A DNA stretch of 64,000 nt from Panagrolaimus kolymaensis (lineage: Eukaryota > Nematoda > Chromadorea > Rhabditida > Panagrolaimidae). Position numbers and translations under genes: made by a program. Positions 47,601 to 57,350 of this stretch are shown here, piece after piece. The stretch lies in contig JAJQJQ010000013.1 in NCBI GenBank assembly GCA_028622995.1, positions 4,216,001 to 4,280,000 of the forward strand, in the 5' to 3' direction. Below the pieces are notes generated by a model, which searched no databases, was not told the DNA's origin, and worked only from the letters and a program-made list of their open reading frames with translations. Positions within the stretch are counted from its first letter, which is position 1; every line of letters starts with the position of its first letter.

Positions 47601-50600
47601 ATTTATGGATATAATTGGTGGATTTTCTCTCCTTTATGGAAGATTTTCGTATAGTTTTGGGATGATAAATTAAGAACAATAAGGTGGATCTTTGAGAGGC
47701 AAATACGTAATCGGTTTTACTTAAATAACCATTTTTAAAATCTGCCCTGTTACCATTTAATGGATCTATTGGTGGATTATCATGGATCCTTGGAACATTA
47801 TGAAAAATGGTGGATCACTAATACCATATCAAGGGGCGCGAAGCGCCCCTTTTTTTTTTATTTTTTTTGTCCCGTTTGCTATCAAATCAAGGAATTTTAT
47901 TTATTGTCATGGCATACCTATTTAATGTAAATTGACCCGTGGATCCACTGGTTCCCCAGTACACAAAAAAAAAGAGCCATGCCTCCCTTCCCTTTCCAGA
48001 TGAATGCCTAACATATTTATATGTTCTAGCACCATTATTAAGTGCTTAAAATCATTATTTCCGGGCTTTCAACCTATTCATTAGTTAATAACTCATTTTT
48101 CATGATTTTTCACTGTATTTTGACTAAAACTTTTTTTCCAGCTAAAGGTTTAACTATGAAATTTACTTACAACAAATTGCATATATTGACGAACATTATT
48201 TTCCTTTTGGTTTGTTAATAAGTAAGCTATAAATAGAGGGAATTTTCCGTGAACAACTTTTTTTGGAGCGTAAAAATTTTTCAAAACTTTTGTTGAAAAA
48301 ATTTTTTTCGCAACCTGCAAATTTTTTTTTTCAAAGCAAAGGGAAGCAAATTTCTCTCATCCTCTGCCATACAATTTTGAATCATTTTTCTTTTCCATCA
48401 TATTTTACTAGAAAAGCTTTGAAAATGTTTAACATCAATTTCAAAATTTTGAATAACATTTTTTTTATTCAAATTATCGACTCATTTTTTAAATGTAGCA
48501 TTTTTCCCAAATTTTTTGAGATCCTTTTTGTTAATCAAACCAAATATTTTTTAATCAAATCTTTACCCAAATTTTGAATTAGCAAATTCTCTTGAAATAA
48601 ATTTTTGGTTTTTAAAAAGTTTTACAAAACCCTATAAAGCCAAGAAGCTTATTAAAATTTTTTAATGGATCATTTAAAAATGATTGGTGTATCTTTTTGA
48701 AAGTTTATAAGGATTTTATTTATGTAGATTATTGGTGGATCAATAAGAAAGAAGTGTGGATCACTAATACCACATCAATGGGCGCGAAGTTCCCCTTTTT
48801 TTTTATTTTATTTTTGTCGTATTTGGGATCAAATTAAAGGAAATTTTTTTTATTATTATGGCATACCTATTCTAATGTAAATTGACCCGTGGATCCACTG
48901 GTTCCAAAGTACACAAGAAAAAAGAGCCATGCCTCCCTTCCCTATTTTTTTAGTTAGTTTAACTTTTTATGTTTTCTAGCATAATTATTAAGCATTAAAA
49001 ATGATTATTTCCTGGCTTTCAACCTATTAATTAGTTAATAACTCATTTTTCATGATTTTTCACTGTATTTTGACTAAAACTTTTTTTCCAACTAATGCTT
49101 TAACTATGAAAATGCGAGCTTGAGACCTTTGACATATAACGAATTTGATTTTCCTTATGAAATGTTAATTTAAAGATCCGGGTATTTCCTGCATAGCCGG
49201 AAAAGCTTTTTTTGAAGTGTAAAAAGAGTGTTCAAACTTTTGATGAAATTTTTTTTCGCAACCTGCAAATTTTTTTCAAAGCAAAGGGAAGTAAATTTCT
49301 CTCATCCTCTGCCATACAATTTTGAATCATTTTTTCTTTCCTTCGTATTTTACTAGAAAAGCTTCAACAAATGTTTAGCATAAATTTCAAAATATTAAAT
49401 AGCATTTTTTTGATGGAAATTATCGTCTCCTTTTTTAATAAAACAATTTTCCCCAATTTTTTTGAGATCCTTTTTTTTAATCAAACAAAATATTTTTTCA
49501 CCAAATATTTACCCAAATTTTGAATTAGCAATTCTCTTGAAAGAATTTGTTTTTTTTAAAAAAGTTTTACAAATACCTTCAAAGTTATACAAAACCCGAT
49601 AAAGCCATGAAGCTTGCGAAATTTTTTAAGCGTATCAATTAAAAAATATTTGTGTATCTTTTTTAAAGTTTAGAAGGATGTTATTTATGGATATTAGTGG
49701 ATTTTCTCTCCTTTTTGGAAGATTTTCGTATAGTTTTGGGATGATAAATTAAGAACAATAAGGTGGCGGATCTTTGAGAGGAAAATACGTAATCGGTTTT
49801 ACTTTAATAACCATTATCATAGCATTAATATGTTGGATCTCCCCAGTTACCATTTAATGGATCCTTTTGGTGGATTATCATGGATCCTTGGATCATTAAG
49901 AAATAAAAGTAGGATCATTAATACCAATTCAAGAGGCGCGAAGCGCCCCTTTATTTTAAATTTTCTTTTGTCGTGTATGATATCAAATTAAAGGGAATTT
50001 TATTTATTTTTATGGCATATTTTATTGTTATGGCATACCTATTTAATGTAAATTGACCCGTGGATCCACTGGTTCCTCTAAACACAGAAAAATTTATGGG
50101 AGGTTCCCATCCTATTAAAGTGGTTAGTAACTATTTCAAAACTAATTATATATCATTATTTAATGCTATTTATCATAATATCTTGGCTTTTTAACGATTA
50201 ATTAGCATAATTTAAAGTTTTTCGCGAAAATCACAGTTTTTTGACTAAAACTTTTTTTCCATTCAATGGTTTAACTATGAAACTAGGAGGTGCAGAACTT
50301 CAGAATATGACAAATTTGATTTTCCTTTTTATATTTTAACTAAAGTTATTGGGCTTAGAGAAAAGTTGGCCCCGTTTGCATTATTAAGGTACCATTTTTT
50401 TTTTTCAAAAATCGATGAAAAAATTTTGCAACATGCATTTTCCCTTCCTTTGTCGCACTTGCTCAGTGGTGGAAGGCGGTGTATTGAAAGGTTGATGGAA
50501 GTTCGAAACCGCGGAGATGTAAATAATTTTTTTGAATATCTTTAACTATAAAATGGAGGGAAATATTATTAAAATAATTTATGCTAATTTTATAACATAA

Positions 50601-53600
50601 TTAGAATAATAAAAAAGCGATATTTATCGAAAAATTAGCATATTTTTAATGTTTTTGACCAAATTTGGGGTAATGTATCTTTGGTTGATCGATCTTTTGG
50701 TGGATTTTCGATGGTTTTTGTGTTTATGGATTTTGGGTTTATGGATCTGTGAGTGGATTTTTATGGATTTTTACCGTTCTTTGAGTGGATTTAGAAAAAT
50801 TCTTGGATTGATTTTGAATGATCCACGGGTTGATTTTTATGGATCTTCGGGTGGGTTATGATAGATCCTTCCGCGGAATTTGAATGATCCTTGGGTGAAT
50901 TTCCATGGATCTTTCAACTGTTTTCGGTGGATTTTCGTGGATATTTTGGTGGATATTAGGAGAGCTTCGGGTGGATATTTGACTAAGGTAGATCGAACTT
51001 TTGGTTGATCGATCTTAGGGTGGATGTATCTTTAGGTGGATTTTTATGGATCTCTTTACTGTTTTGGGTGGATTTCTCGGTATCTTTGGGTTGATGGATC
51101 TTTGGGTTGATGGATCTTTGGGTTGATGGATCTTTGGGTTGATGGATCTTTGGGTTGATGGATCTTTGGGTTGATGGATCTTTGGGTGGATTTCTCGGTA
51201 TCCTTGGGTTGATAGATCCTTGGGTTGATAGATCTTTGGGTTGATGGATCTTTGGGTTGATGGATCTTTGGGTGGATTTCTCGGTATCCTTGGGTTGATA
51301 GATCTTTGGGTTGATGGATCCTTGGGTTGATAGATCTTTGGGTTGATGGATCTTTGGGTTGATAGATCTTTGGGTTGATGGATCTTTGGGTTTATGGATC
51401 TTTGGGTTGATGGATCTTTGGGTGGATGGATGATAACTTCCACTTCAAGGGGCGCGAAGCGCCCCTTTTTTCATTCTCCTTACTACATATTTGGTATCAA
51501 AATGAAGAGCTCATTCTTATCTATTTTAATTTATATTTTTTTTTTAAAAACATATGTGGATCCCGTGTCACTGGTTCCTCTGTACACAAGAAAATTTACT
51601 AGAGGTCCTAGCGTGGCAACGTTAAGGAAGTCTAAGGGTCAAATTGTTTAGAGATTCTGAATCAGCATCAAAAATGATTAATATTGGCTACCTAACATAT
51701 CCAGATTAACATATTTAAATTTTTCACCAAAAAAACATGTTTTTTGACTAAAACTTTTTTTCCAACTAATGGAATATGGCTGAAACTTCACCATTCAGAG
51801 TACCGATATATATCGAACATTATTTTCCTTTTACTTTTTCAATTTAAGATGCTGGGCGTCTCATGCATAGCGGCCGAGCATGTTTTTTCGATGTAAATTT
51901 TTTTTCAAAGAAATGAAGAAAAAATTTTTGCAACCTGCATTTTTACCTTTGTCTCTTTGACTCAGTGGTTAAAGGCGGTGGACTTGCGCATGGACGAAAG
52001 TTCGAATCTTCGGTAGTGTAAATATCGATTTTGAATATGTTTAACTATGAAATGAAGGGGAATATTATTTAAATAATTTGTGCAATTTTTAGAATGTTTT
52101 AGTGAATGTACCAATTGAAAAATTTGCATAAATTTAATTTTTACTATGATTTTTACTATTTTCCGTGGATCTTTAAACTGTTTTAGGTCAATTTTCATTG
52201 AACTTTTAACTATTTTGGGTGGATCTTTTAAGAATCTTTTGGTGGATGGATCATTGGGTTCATGGATCTGTGTGGATCTATGGGTGGATCTTGGGGATCT
52301 TTGAGTGGTTTGTGATGGATCTTTTTTACGGTTATGGGTGGATTTTCACTGATCACCCAATTATCTTGATAAACCACAAATCCCAACAAAATGAACGAAG
52401 GCTAAGGTCCGGCACGAAGTGCCGGGCCGAAAGCTTTCTATTATTCTTTTAGGATATGTGGATCCACTGGTTTTTTACACCTAACTTTTTGAGAGCCTTA
52501 CCATTCCAGCTTTTTAAATATTCATATTTTTGAGTTTCCTTATTCCAAACACAAATGACTGAAATATTTCTTAATAAAATAATTACAGGAATTTTTGATG
52601 GAACCAATTTGATTAAATCTTTTTCCAATGTTTTAATTTCGTCTAAAATTATTGGTTCTTGGTGGATTGAAACAACATGATTAATGTCGATTTTGAGAGT
52701 GAATTTTATTTGATGGCAATTTTTACAGAATTTGATTTGGGTAATTAGTTTATCATTTTTTTTCGTAGTTTGTTGAGCGGCGCAATAAACCTAAAAATAT
52801 ATATTCCAAAATTAGTTTTCATAACAAAATAAACAATTTAAAAGTTCACATAAAAGGTTTTAGATGTTCTTGGAAGAATACCAGATTTTTGAAATGGTAA
52901 ATTTTGATTTGCTTGAATAATCATAACTGTATTTGCTTGAGAATTTTCGAATGGTGTAACTTTTACCAAAATTGCACTTTGTGATTTTGGTTTAATATGA
53001 TATCGATGATTTTTTGTTGGATCATAAAAAAATTTTCCAACATTAATTATAACTTCAGAAAAATGAAAGGAAAAAGGGGCTCTCATCACAGAGAAATTAT
53101 ATTCTTCAAAAATATGATCTCGCATCATATAAATTATGATAAGCGCATTAGGTGTCATTGAAGTCAGTAAACCGATGATATGAATTGGAGGATTAGCAGA
53201 ATCAATTACGGCATTAACAATTTTGTCATAATTTTTATTAATATCATATGGAATTTTTGTTGCATTCCCAATAAATTCGTAACCATAATTTTTTCGAATA
53301 AATTTTCTTATTAAGAGATGGGTTTCATTCACGATGTTTATAATCACAACAGTTTCATTAGTTTTAGCATTTACTTCAGCAACCACCATTGGAGATGTAT
53401 ATGTCAAAACAGTGCTATCAATAAAATAATAAGGAATTCCAAGGTTTTTGAGTTTCACATCCAAATTTTGACGATAAATCAAGTTTTCACAAAGCTCATC
53501 ACTTGTAAATTCATCAATTTTTAAAATGATGCATTTCAAAGATGATTTTATTTTGGCAGGCAAGGAATCAGGAAAACCATTAAAATCAAAATTTTCAATT

Positions 53601-53710
53601 TTGTCACAAGTATCTTCTGTTATCCTGCTAACGGTAGTTAAAGTAAATATTCCATTTTTAGCATAAATATATCCAATTAAATGTTTAACAATAATAATTG
53701 GTTGATTCAT
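38696..53710 (-). CDS. Divergent Hsp70-like protein with 13.3-kb repeat-filled intron
   Basis: Four exons in minus order (53710-52850, 52790-52481, 39171-39082, 39030-38696) join with phases 0, 1 and 1 to give 531 aa. The intron between exons 2 and 3 is 13,309 bp (donor TTAG|GTGTAA, acceptor ATTTTTAG|GA). Phase and sequence continue across it (WNGKALKKLG then IYGKEIFLSF). Module 1 (~1-290) matches the second half of an Hsp70 nucleotide-binding domain running into the start of the substrate-binding domain (NLPFQKSGILPRTSKTF where Hsp70 has its IPTK...QIF segment). Module 2 (~350-531) matches the first half of the nucleotide-binding domain (KIPVIILLRNISVICVW, then SPAFMMALILKEHI). The phosphate-binding DLGTT and DLGGGT loops are not conserved, so ATPase activity is doubtful. 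The order of halves is reversed relative to normal Hsp70. Confidence 0.7.
39579..39629 (+). promoter_or_regulatory. tRNA-like A box/B box in unit 1
   Basis: TTGCTCAGTGG (39579-39589) resembles the pol III A box TRGYNNARNGG, and GTTCGAAACC (39620-39629) resembles the B box GTTCGANNCC. They are ~41 bases apart, within the range of tRNA genes. Equivalent pairs occur at 40994-41045 (unit 2), 42982-43033 (unit 3), 44452-44502 (unit 4), 50459-50510 (unit 9) and 51958-52009 (unit 10). Confidence 0.5.
40200..40470 (+). repeat. 16-bp minisatellite in unit 1
   Basis: About 16 near-perfect copies of GGATCTTTGGGTTGAT, with GGATCCTTGG and TAGATC variants, broken once by GGTGGATTTCTCGGTATC. The period is not a multiple of three and lacks stop codons, so it yields spurious open frames on both strands. 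Confidence 0.9.
40609..41185 (+). mobile_element. Repeat unit 2, A-type, 3'-truncated
   Basis: The unit joins unit 1 directly (ACTGG|TTCCTCTAAACAC) and matches the first ~570 bases of unit 1, including the A/B-box pair. It stops near GCATATTTTTAATGTTTTTGAC without minisatellite or hairpin. Sequence 41186-41993 that follows is unrelated. Confidence 0.65.
41186..42596. other. Non-unit spacer in the Hsp70-like intron
   Basis: A/T-rich sequence between units 2 and 3 without array similarity. It carries the TTAA-flanked MITE. Frames here (41265, 42168, 42481) are not supported. Confidence 0.55.
41994..42216 (+). mobile_element. 223-bp MITE flanked by TTAA
   Basis: Left end AGGGAGTGTCTCAGGCGATG is repeated inverted at the right end (CATCGCCTGAGACACTCCCT). 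The inverted similarity extends about 40 bp with one indel. TTAA occurs on both sides (41990-41993 and 42217-42220), as for piggyBac-type insertions; a 2-bp TA duplication (Tc1/mariner) cannot be excluded. The interior has short A/T-rich inverted segments (GCTACAAAAAGC...TTTTTGTAGC). Confidence 0.8.
42597..44066 (+). mobile_element. Repeat unit 3, A-type (Helentron/HINE-like)
   Basis: Starts TCCTCTAAACACAG after TTTTAT and ends at CACTGG. Its order of parts is the same as in unit 1: A/B-box pair, GGAT-rich region, 16-bp minisatellite (~43605-43920), hairpin 43938-43958 and T-run. It differs from unit 1 by scattered substitutions and in minisatellite copy order. Confidence 0.7.
44067..45701 (+). 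mobile_element. Repeat unit 4, A-type variant with longest minisatellite
   Basis: Starts TCCTCTAAACACTT and ends GGATCCCGTGTCACTGG. The 5' third is diverged from units 1/3/9. An A/B-box pair is at 44452-44502. Its hairpin (45572-45592) is perfect and followed by T6. Confidence 0.7.
45179..45555 (+). repeat. 16-bp minisatellite with a homogeneous variant block
   Basis: About 23 copies of a 16-mer. Nine consecutive copies read GGAACTTTGGGTGGAT (from 45233); those on either side read GGATCTTTGGGTGGAT. The block arrangement points to recent local amplification. Open frames on both strands are periodicity artefacts. Confidence 0.92.
45702..46837 (+). mobile_element. Repeat unit 5, B-type
   Basis: Starts TCTATAGTACACAAG and ends CCCGTGGATCCACTGG. 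It shares TTGACTAAAACTTTTTTTCC with A-type units but has a different 5' half (CTGCCATACAATTTTGAATC) without A/B boxes, and a short GGAT-rich region in place of the minisatellite. Perfect hairpin at 46711-46731 followed by a T-run. Confidence 0.7.
46838..47952 (+). mobile_element. Repeat unit 6, B-type
   Basis: Starts TCTATAGTACACAAG and ends CCCGTGGATCCACTGG. Same order as unit 5, with clear sequence divergence across the 5' half. Perfect hairpin at 47831-47851. Confidence 0.7.
47953..48902 (+). mobile_element. Repeat unit 7, B-type, degraded hairpin
   Basis: Starts TCCCCAGTACACA and ends CCCGTGGATCCACTGG. The hairpin at 48778-48797 has lost pairing at several stem positions but keeps the CGAAG loop. 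It is the shortest full unit of the array. Confidence 0.65.
48903..50073 (+). mobile_element. Repeat unit 8, B-type
   Basis: Starts TCCAAAGTACACAAG and ends CCCGTGGATCCACTGG. Hairpin 49931-49951 has one G-to-A stem change (AAGAGGCGC-GAA-GCGCCCCTT). Confidence 0.68.
50074..51575 (+). mobile_element. Repeat unit 9, A-type
   Basis: Joined to the B-type unit 8 at ACTGG|TTCCTCTAAACAC and nearly identical to unit 3 over its whole length. The A/B-box pair is at 50459-50510, the 16-bp minisatellite at ~51085-51430 and the perfect hairpin at 51447-51467. Ends GGATCCCGTGTCACTGG. Confidence 0.7.
51576..52470 (+). mobile_element. Repeat unit 10, divergent, with alternative hairpin
   Basis: Starts TCCTCTGTACACAAG and ends GGATCCACTGG next to the splice donor of the host intron. 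It carries the most tRNA-like promoter pair (GACTCAGTGGTTAAAGGCG ... GTTCGAATCT, 51958-52009). The GGAT-rich part is short. The hairpin (52406-52428) has a different stem, GGTCCGGCAC-GAA-GTGCCGGGCC, but the same GAA loop. Confidence 0.68.
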
Positions 53711-54930
53711 TTTTCTCTTAAATAAAAAAATATAACAAAAAGTGACACAAATATATGCAAATAATAAAGCAAGAATAAATCGCGCATCGGAGTGTTTTCA
53801 CGGGAGCAGAAGAAAAAAAATTAAGTAAGCAACGAATTACATAAAAAAAAGATGGCAAGAAAGAAATATATCGATTGAAAAAGGCCTTTTTTGTTTTTCA
53901 CCATCATTTACAAAATCGAAAATAACTTCTCTTTTTTTTTTATTCATGCGTGAATCATAAGAACACAGCTACCAAATATCATCTATCATAAAAAAAAGCC
54001 AATTAAGCTTAGAGAAAACAAATCTCAATAACAAAAAAAGTTAAATTAATTAAACATATTTAAAATTTTATTTCTTTAAATAATTTTTTTGATTTTAAAC
54101 AATTTTTTTAGCGCTTGAAAAATAAAAACAAATCAGCCGCCGATATGATGGGAGGATGAATGGCAGTAACAACCCTGGTTGTTCCTCCTCTGTTTCATTC
54201 CAATCGAAAGCGGCACTTTATTTTGTTAAGCATGAGGGGCATGCCTTTTCGGTATATTCCTTGATCTTCAAAAGGCGGCCAGATTAAATAACAAATAAGA
54301 ATACTCAAAAAAAAATGCCTTGGCCTGGAAGGGATGGGTCAAAGAAAAAGAAGTAAAAAAAGCCACTTCTAACAACAAAAAAATTTGTTTCAAGTAATGC
54401 AATTTTTGGAGGTTGTGTATTGTTGCGCGCATCTGGTTTATATAAAAAAATAGATGTCTTCGTTTATGGCTTATTCAATGATCACAAAAAAAAAATTTCT
54501 CTTCATTCGTTTTAAAAGTGTGTGTGTTTGTTCATTTTCGCGCTATTTTTTGACGAGCCATTGATTGACTGAAGTTTACTTTCGTTTCATCTTTTTTTTA
54601 AACCAAAAGGACGAATCAATCTTTCAAAATTTTGATTTCGATTTAATAAATATTTCAGAAATTAAGAGGGATTTTTTTTCCATCAATAATCGCACAATTT
54701 TTTTTGGGATTCAGAAAAGCTTAATGCGTTAATTAGAATCGGGCAAAATATGGGTCCTTTTTTCTTGATTCGTTAACCAAAAGCCATAATTATTTTTTTT
54801 AATGGTGAAATTTTATTAATTTGCATTTCTTATCTTGTGACTTGTTTGAGCTTTTTTTATTTGCATTTTTTAAAATTTTATTCTAAATTCATTTTAACTA
54901 AAAAAAATTATTGTTTTTTTTTAGAAAAAA
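53711..54930. other. Intergenic between head-to-head Hsp70-like copies
   Basis: Shared upstream region of the Hsp70-like gene (-) and its truncated copy (+). I saw no clear array of GAA/TTC heat-shock elements. No gene is supported. Confidence 0.5.
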
Positions 54931-55146
54931 ATGAATCAACAAATCGTTGAACATTTTATTGGATATATTAAAGCTAAAGATGGAATATTTACTTTGACCA
55001 CCGTTAGCACCCTAACTAACAAACAATGTGATAGAATTGGAAATTTTGATTTTATAGATTTTCCTGATTCCTTGCCAGCCAAAATAAAATCATCTTTGAA
55101 ATGCATCATTTTAAAAATTGATGAATTTACAGGCTTTCCTTCTTGA
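54931..55146 (+). pseudogene. Truncated Hsp70-like 5' copy
   Basis: A 71-codon frame begins MNQQIVEHFIGYIKAKDGIF and stays close to residues 1-70 of the Hsp70-like gene at 53710 (DFPDSLPAKIKSSLKCIILK). It then switches to GFPS and stops. It is inverted relative to that gene. No downstream continuation was found, so it is an incomplete duplicate. Confidence 0.8.
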
Positions 55147-56137
55147 GTTTAGTAAGTCCGAACTTCGCAAAAAAAAATTTAATTTTTTTTATTATTTCCA
55201 AAGATTTCACGCACTGTTTATACTTTGCCATTATTCTAATGTGAGATAACAAAACTCAAAATGAAATGAAGCCAATGAACCTTTACATTTTTAATTTTTT
55301 TGTTGGTTTGTGAAATCTCGAATATCATTGGTGCCACAAGAATGGAACTAAAATTAAATTTAGACATTTTATGTGAAAATCCAAATTCCAACCAAAAAAA
55401 ATATTTTAATAGGGCAACAATAATTTTAAAAGCTGCAATTGGAAATTTTGTATGCTTCGTGCGAAAATAATGTAGGCGCGAAACTTTTTGTTTGATTTTA
55501 AAATATCGATCCTAGTATCAAAAAAGGCTAAAAAAATAGTATACATACTACTAAAAAAACTCTTTTGCGTCCATTTTTTTGGTTCAGCGCTCTTTTTCTG
55601 TGTCAAACTAAAAAATTTTGACTCAAAATCAAAAACGATAGAAAGCTACAAAAAAGTGATGCTTTTTACTTCCGTGGCACTTACTTCCGCGGAACACGGA
55701 AGGAAGCAGAAGTATAAAAAAATAGGCGGAATTCCGCGGAAGACGGAAGCGGAAGTGTGTGCAACCCTGATAATAATACAAACTTCAATAAAAAACAGAC
55801 CTAGTGATACAAAAAAAAGCAATTTTTAAAATATGCTAACTTTTTTGAGGATATTAGAAATTGCGCTATCTTCAATCAATGTTTTATGATGTTTAAATTG
55901 TTTTACTGTCGATATCAATTTTTCAAGTTTTACTTTTATGAGAAGAAAAAATCATAACGAAAAAGATCTTTGCAAAATTTGCTTTTAAAGAAAGTAAATT
56001 TTTTGCCCATTTAAAAGGCATATCAAAAAATGACATAATAAAAATAAAATAAAAAATATGAGTAAAAAAAGAAGTAAAAAGGTGACAAAATTTAGGTTTC
56101 CACATAAAAAGGCGCATACAAGAAATAAGTTGCACGT
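55147..56137. other. Intergenic with ACTTCCG-rich inverted repeat cluster
   Basis: No gene is seen. At 55668-55770, ACTTCCG/CGGAAG motifs occur repeatedly in both orientations around two TTCCGCGGAA palindromes, ending GTGTGCAACCCTG. The complement of that end (CAGGGTTGCACAC) resembles a hAT-type terminus, so this may be one end of a decayed MITE. A matching left end was not found. Confidence 0.4.
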
Positions 56138-56986
56138 TTATTTCCCCTTTTCTTCTTTGGCTTCTCGTTGTGCACATAGTTTTCTTAATCTTTCTTTTGT
56201 TATTGACATTGGCACATTTTTATGATAAATTTCCATTACGTATTTGTCATTCCAAGTTTTGAGTTGTGTTTCAGCAGAAACTTTAAAAGTTTCAAAATTG
56301 TTTAGTGAATTTACGCCATCAATAATAATCTGAGAACTGAACGATGAAGCAGCATTATTCTTGATGAAATCCAATAAAAACATAGGATCAAAATAATTTG
56401 ATATAAAATTAATATTAACCAAAAAACTTTGAAACTTATTCCATAACTTTATTGCGCTAATATTTTGAAGCATTTCTTGAGTTAATGGAACTTCAAAATT
56501 TTCGAAACAAAAATGTTCCACATTTGGAAGTTTTTGTAAAATAAAATCCATAGAAACATTTATGCCACCTGAACTTTTAATAAACGAATTAAGAAGATAA
56601 AAATCTTTGATAGTATTTTCCTTTGTAATTACTTCAAAGTCATTCAAAGTTATTGTTGAAAATTGGATATCAAATTCTTTGATAGTGCAACGATAAATTT
56701 GATGAGAATAAAATGAGTCAGCTTGAAAGAGCGTGAATTTTCCAGTAAACCACCAATAAACATCTTTTGGACTTGGGCAATTATGAGAAAAATATTTAAG
56801 GTCATATTGGTGGTAGAAATCAGTGGTGAAAAATATTTTTTGTTTCATATAAAAGTATTTGGAGGTTTTGTAAAGCTTAATAAATGCAAGATAAGATGAT
56901 GAAGAGCTCTTTGAAATATAATTTATACATTCAGGAGGTAAAGAAAATCTTTGATGCTGAGAAGAAATAATAATCATACGATACAT
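56138..56986 (-). CDS. F-box-like protein
   Basis: Single-exon 282-codon frame. After MYRMIIISSQHQ comes an F-box-like segment, RFSLPPECINYISKSSSSSY followed by LAFIKLYKTSKYFYMKQKI (residues ~13-52). The remainder has the irregular Leu/Phe-rich, strand-helix character of the variable C-terminal part of nematode F-box proteins (ITLNDFEVITKEN, LQKLPNVEHFCFENF). Such proteins are substrate adaptors of SCF ubiquitin ligases. It ends in a Lys/Glu-rich tail (RKLCAQREAKEEKGK). The start could be at the first or second Met. Codon use fits the surroundings. Confidence 0.7.
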   Translation of the reverse strand: MYRMIIISSQHQRFSLPPECINYISKSSSSSYLAFIKLYKTSKYFYMKQKIFFTTDFYHQYDLKYFSHNCPSPKDVYWWFTGKFTLFQADSFYSHQIYRCTIKEFDIQFSTITLNDFEVITKENTIKDFYLLNSFIKSSGGINVSMDFILQKLPNVEHFCFENFEVPLTQEMLQNISAIKLWNKFQSFLVNINFISNYFDPMFLLDFIKNNAASSFSSQIIIDGVNSLNNFETFKVSAETQLKTWNDKYVMEIYHKNVPMSITKERLRKLCAQREAKEEKGK

Positions 56987-57350
56987 GATTTAAAAAAAAA
57001 TAAGAAAGAAAGACGAGAAAATTAGGAAACCAAAAAATTTTATAGACTGATAATACTTTCTTTAAAAATTGTCGTTGTTTTGGCTATGGGAATTAAAAAG
57101 GTCTTCCCCATTTCTTGGGGGGCAGAAAGGTCATGAGAAATATTGTTTGTATCAAGTTGGAATCGATTATGCACCAAAAAGGTAAAAACGGTAAACAATT
57201 ATTTTCGACTTCAAGCGCCATTCATCTCTTAACGGAAAGAAACAAATGCATTTTAAAAAGAAGCGCAAAAAATTACATCACTAAAAGACAACACCATATT
57301 TCTGTATCACTATGTCTGTTTTTATTGAACGATAATCTACAAAAACTTAC

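Noticed and set aside
51945..52025. A functional tRNA gene in unit 10
   Set aside because: A and B boxes are present, but the acceptor stem and anticodon arm do not pair properly; it is tRNA-derived at best.
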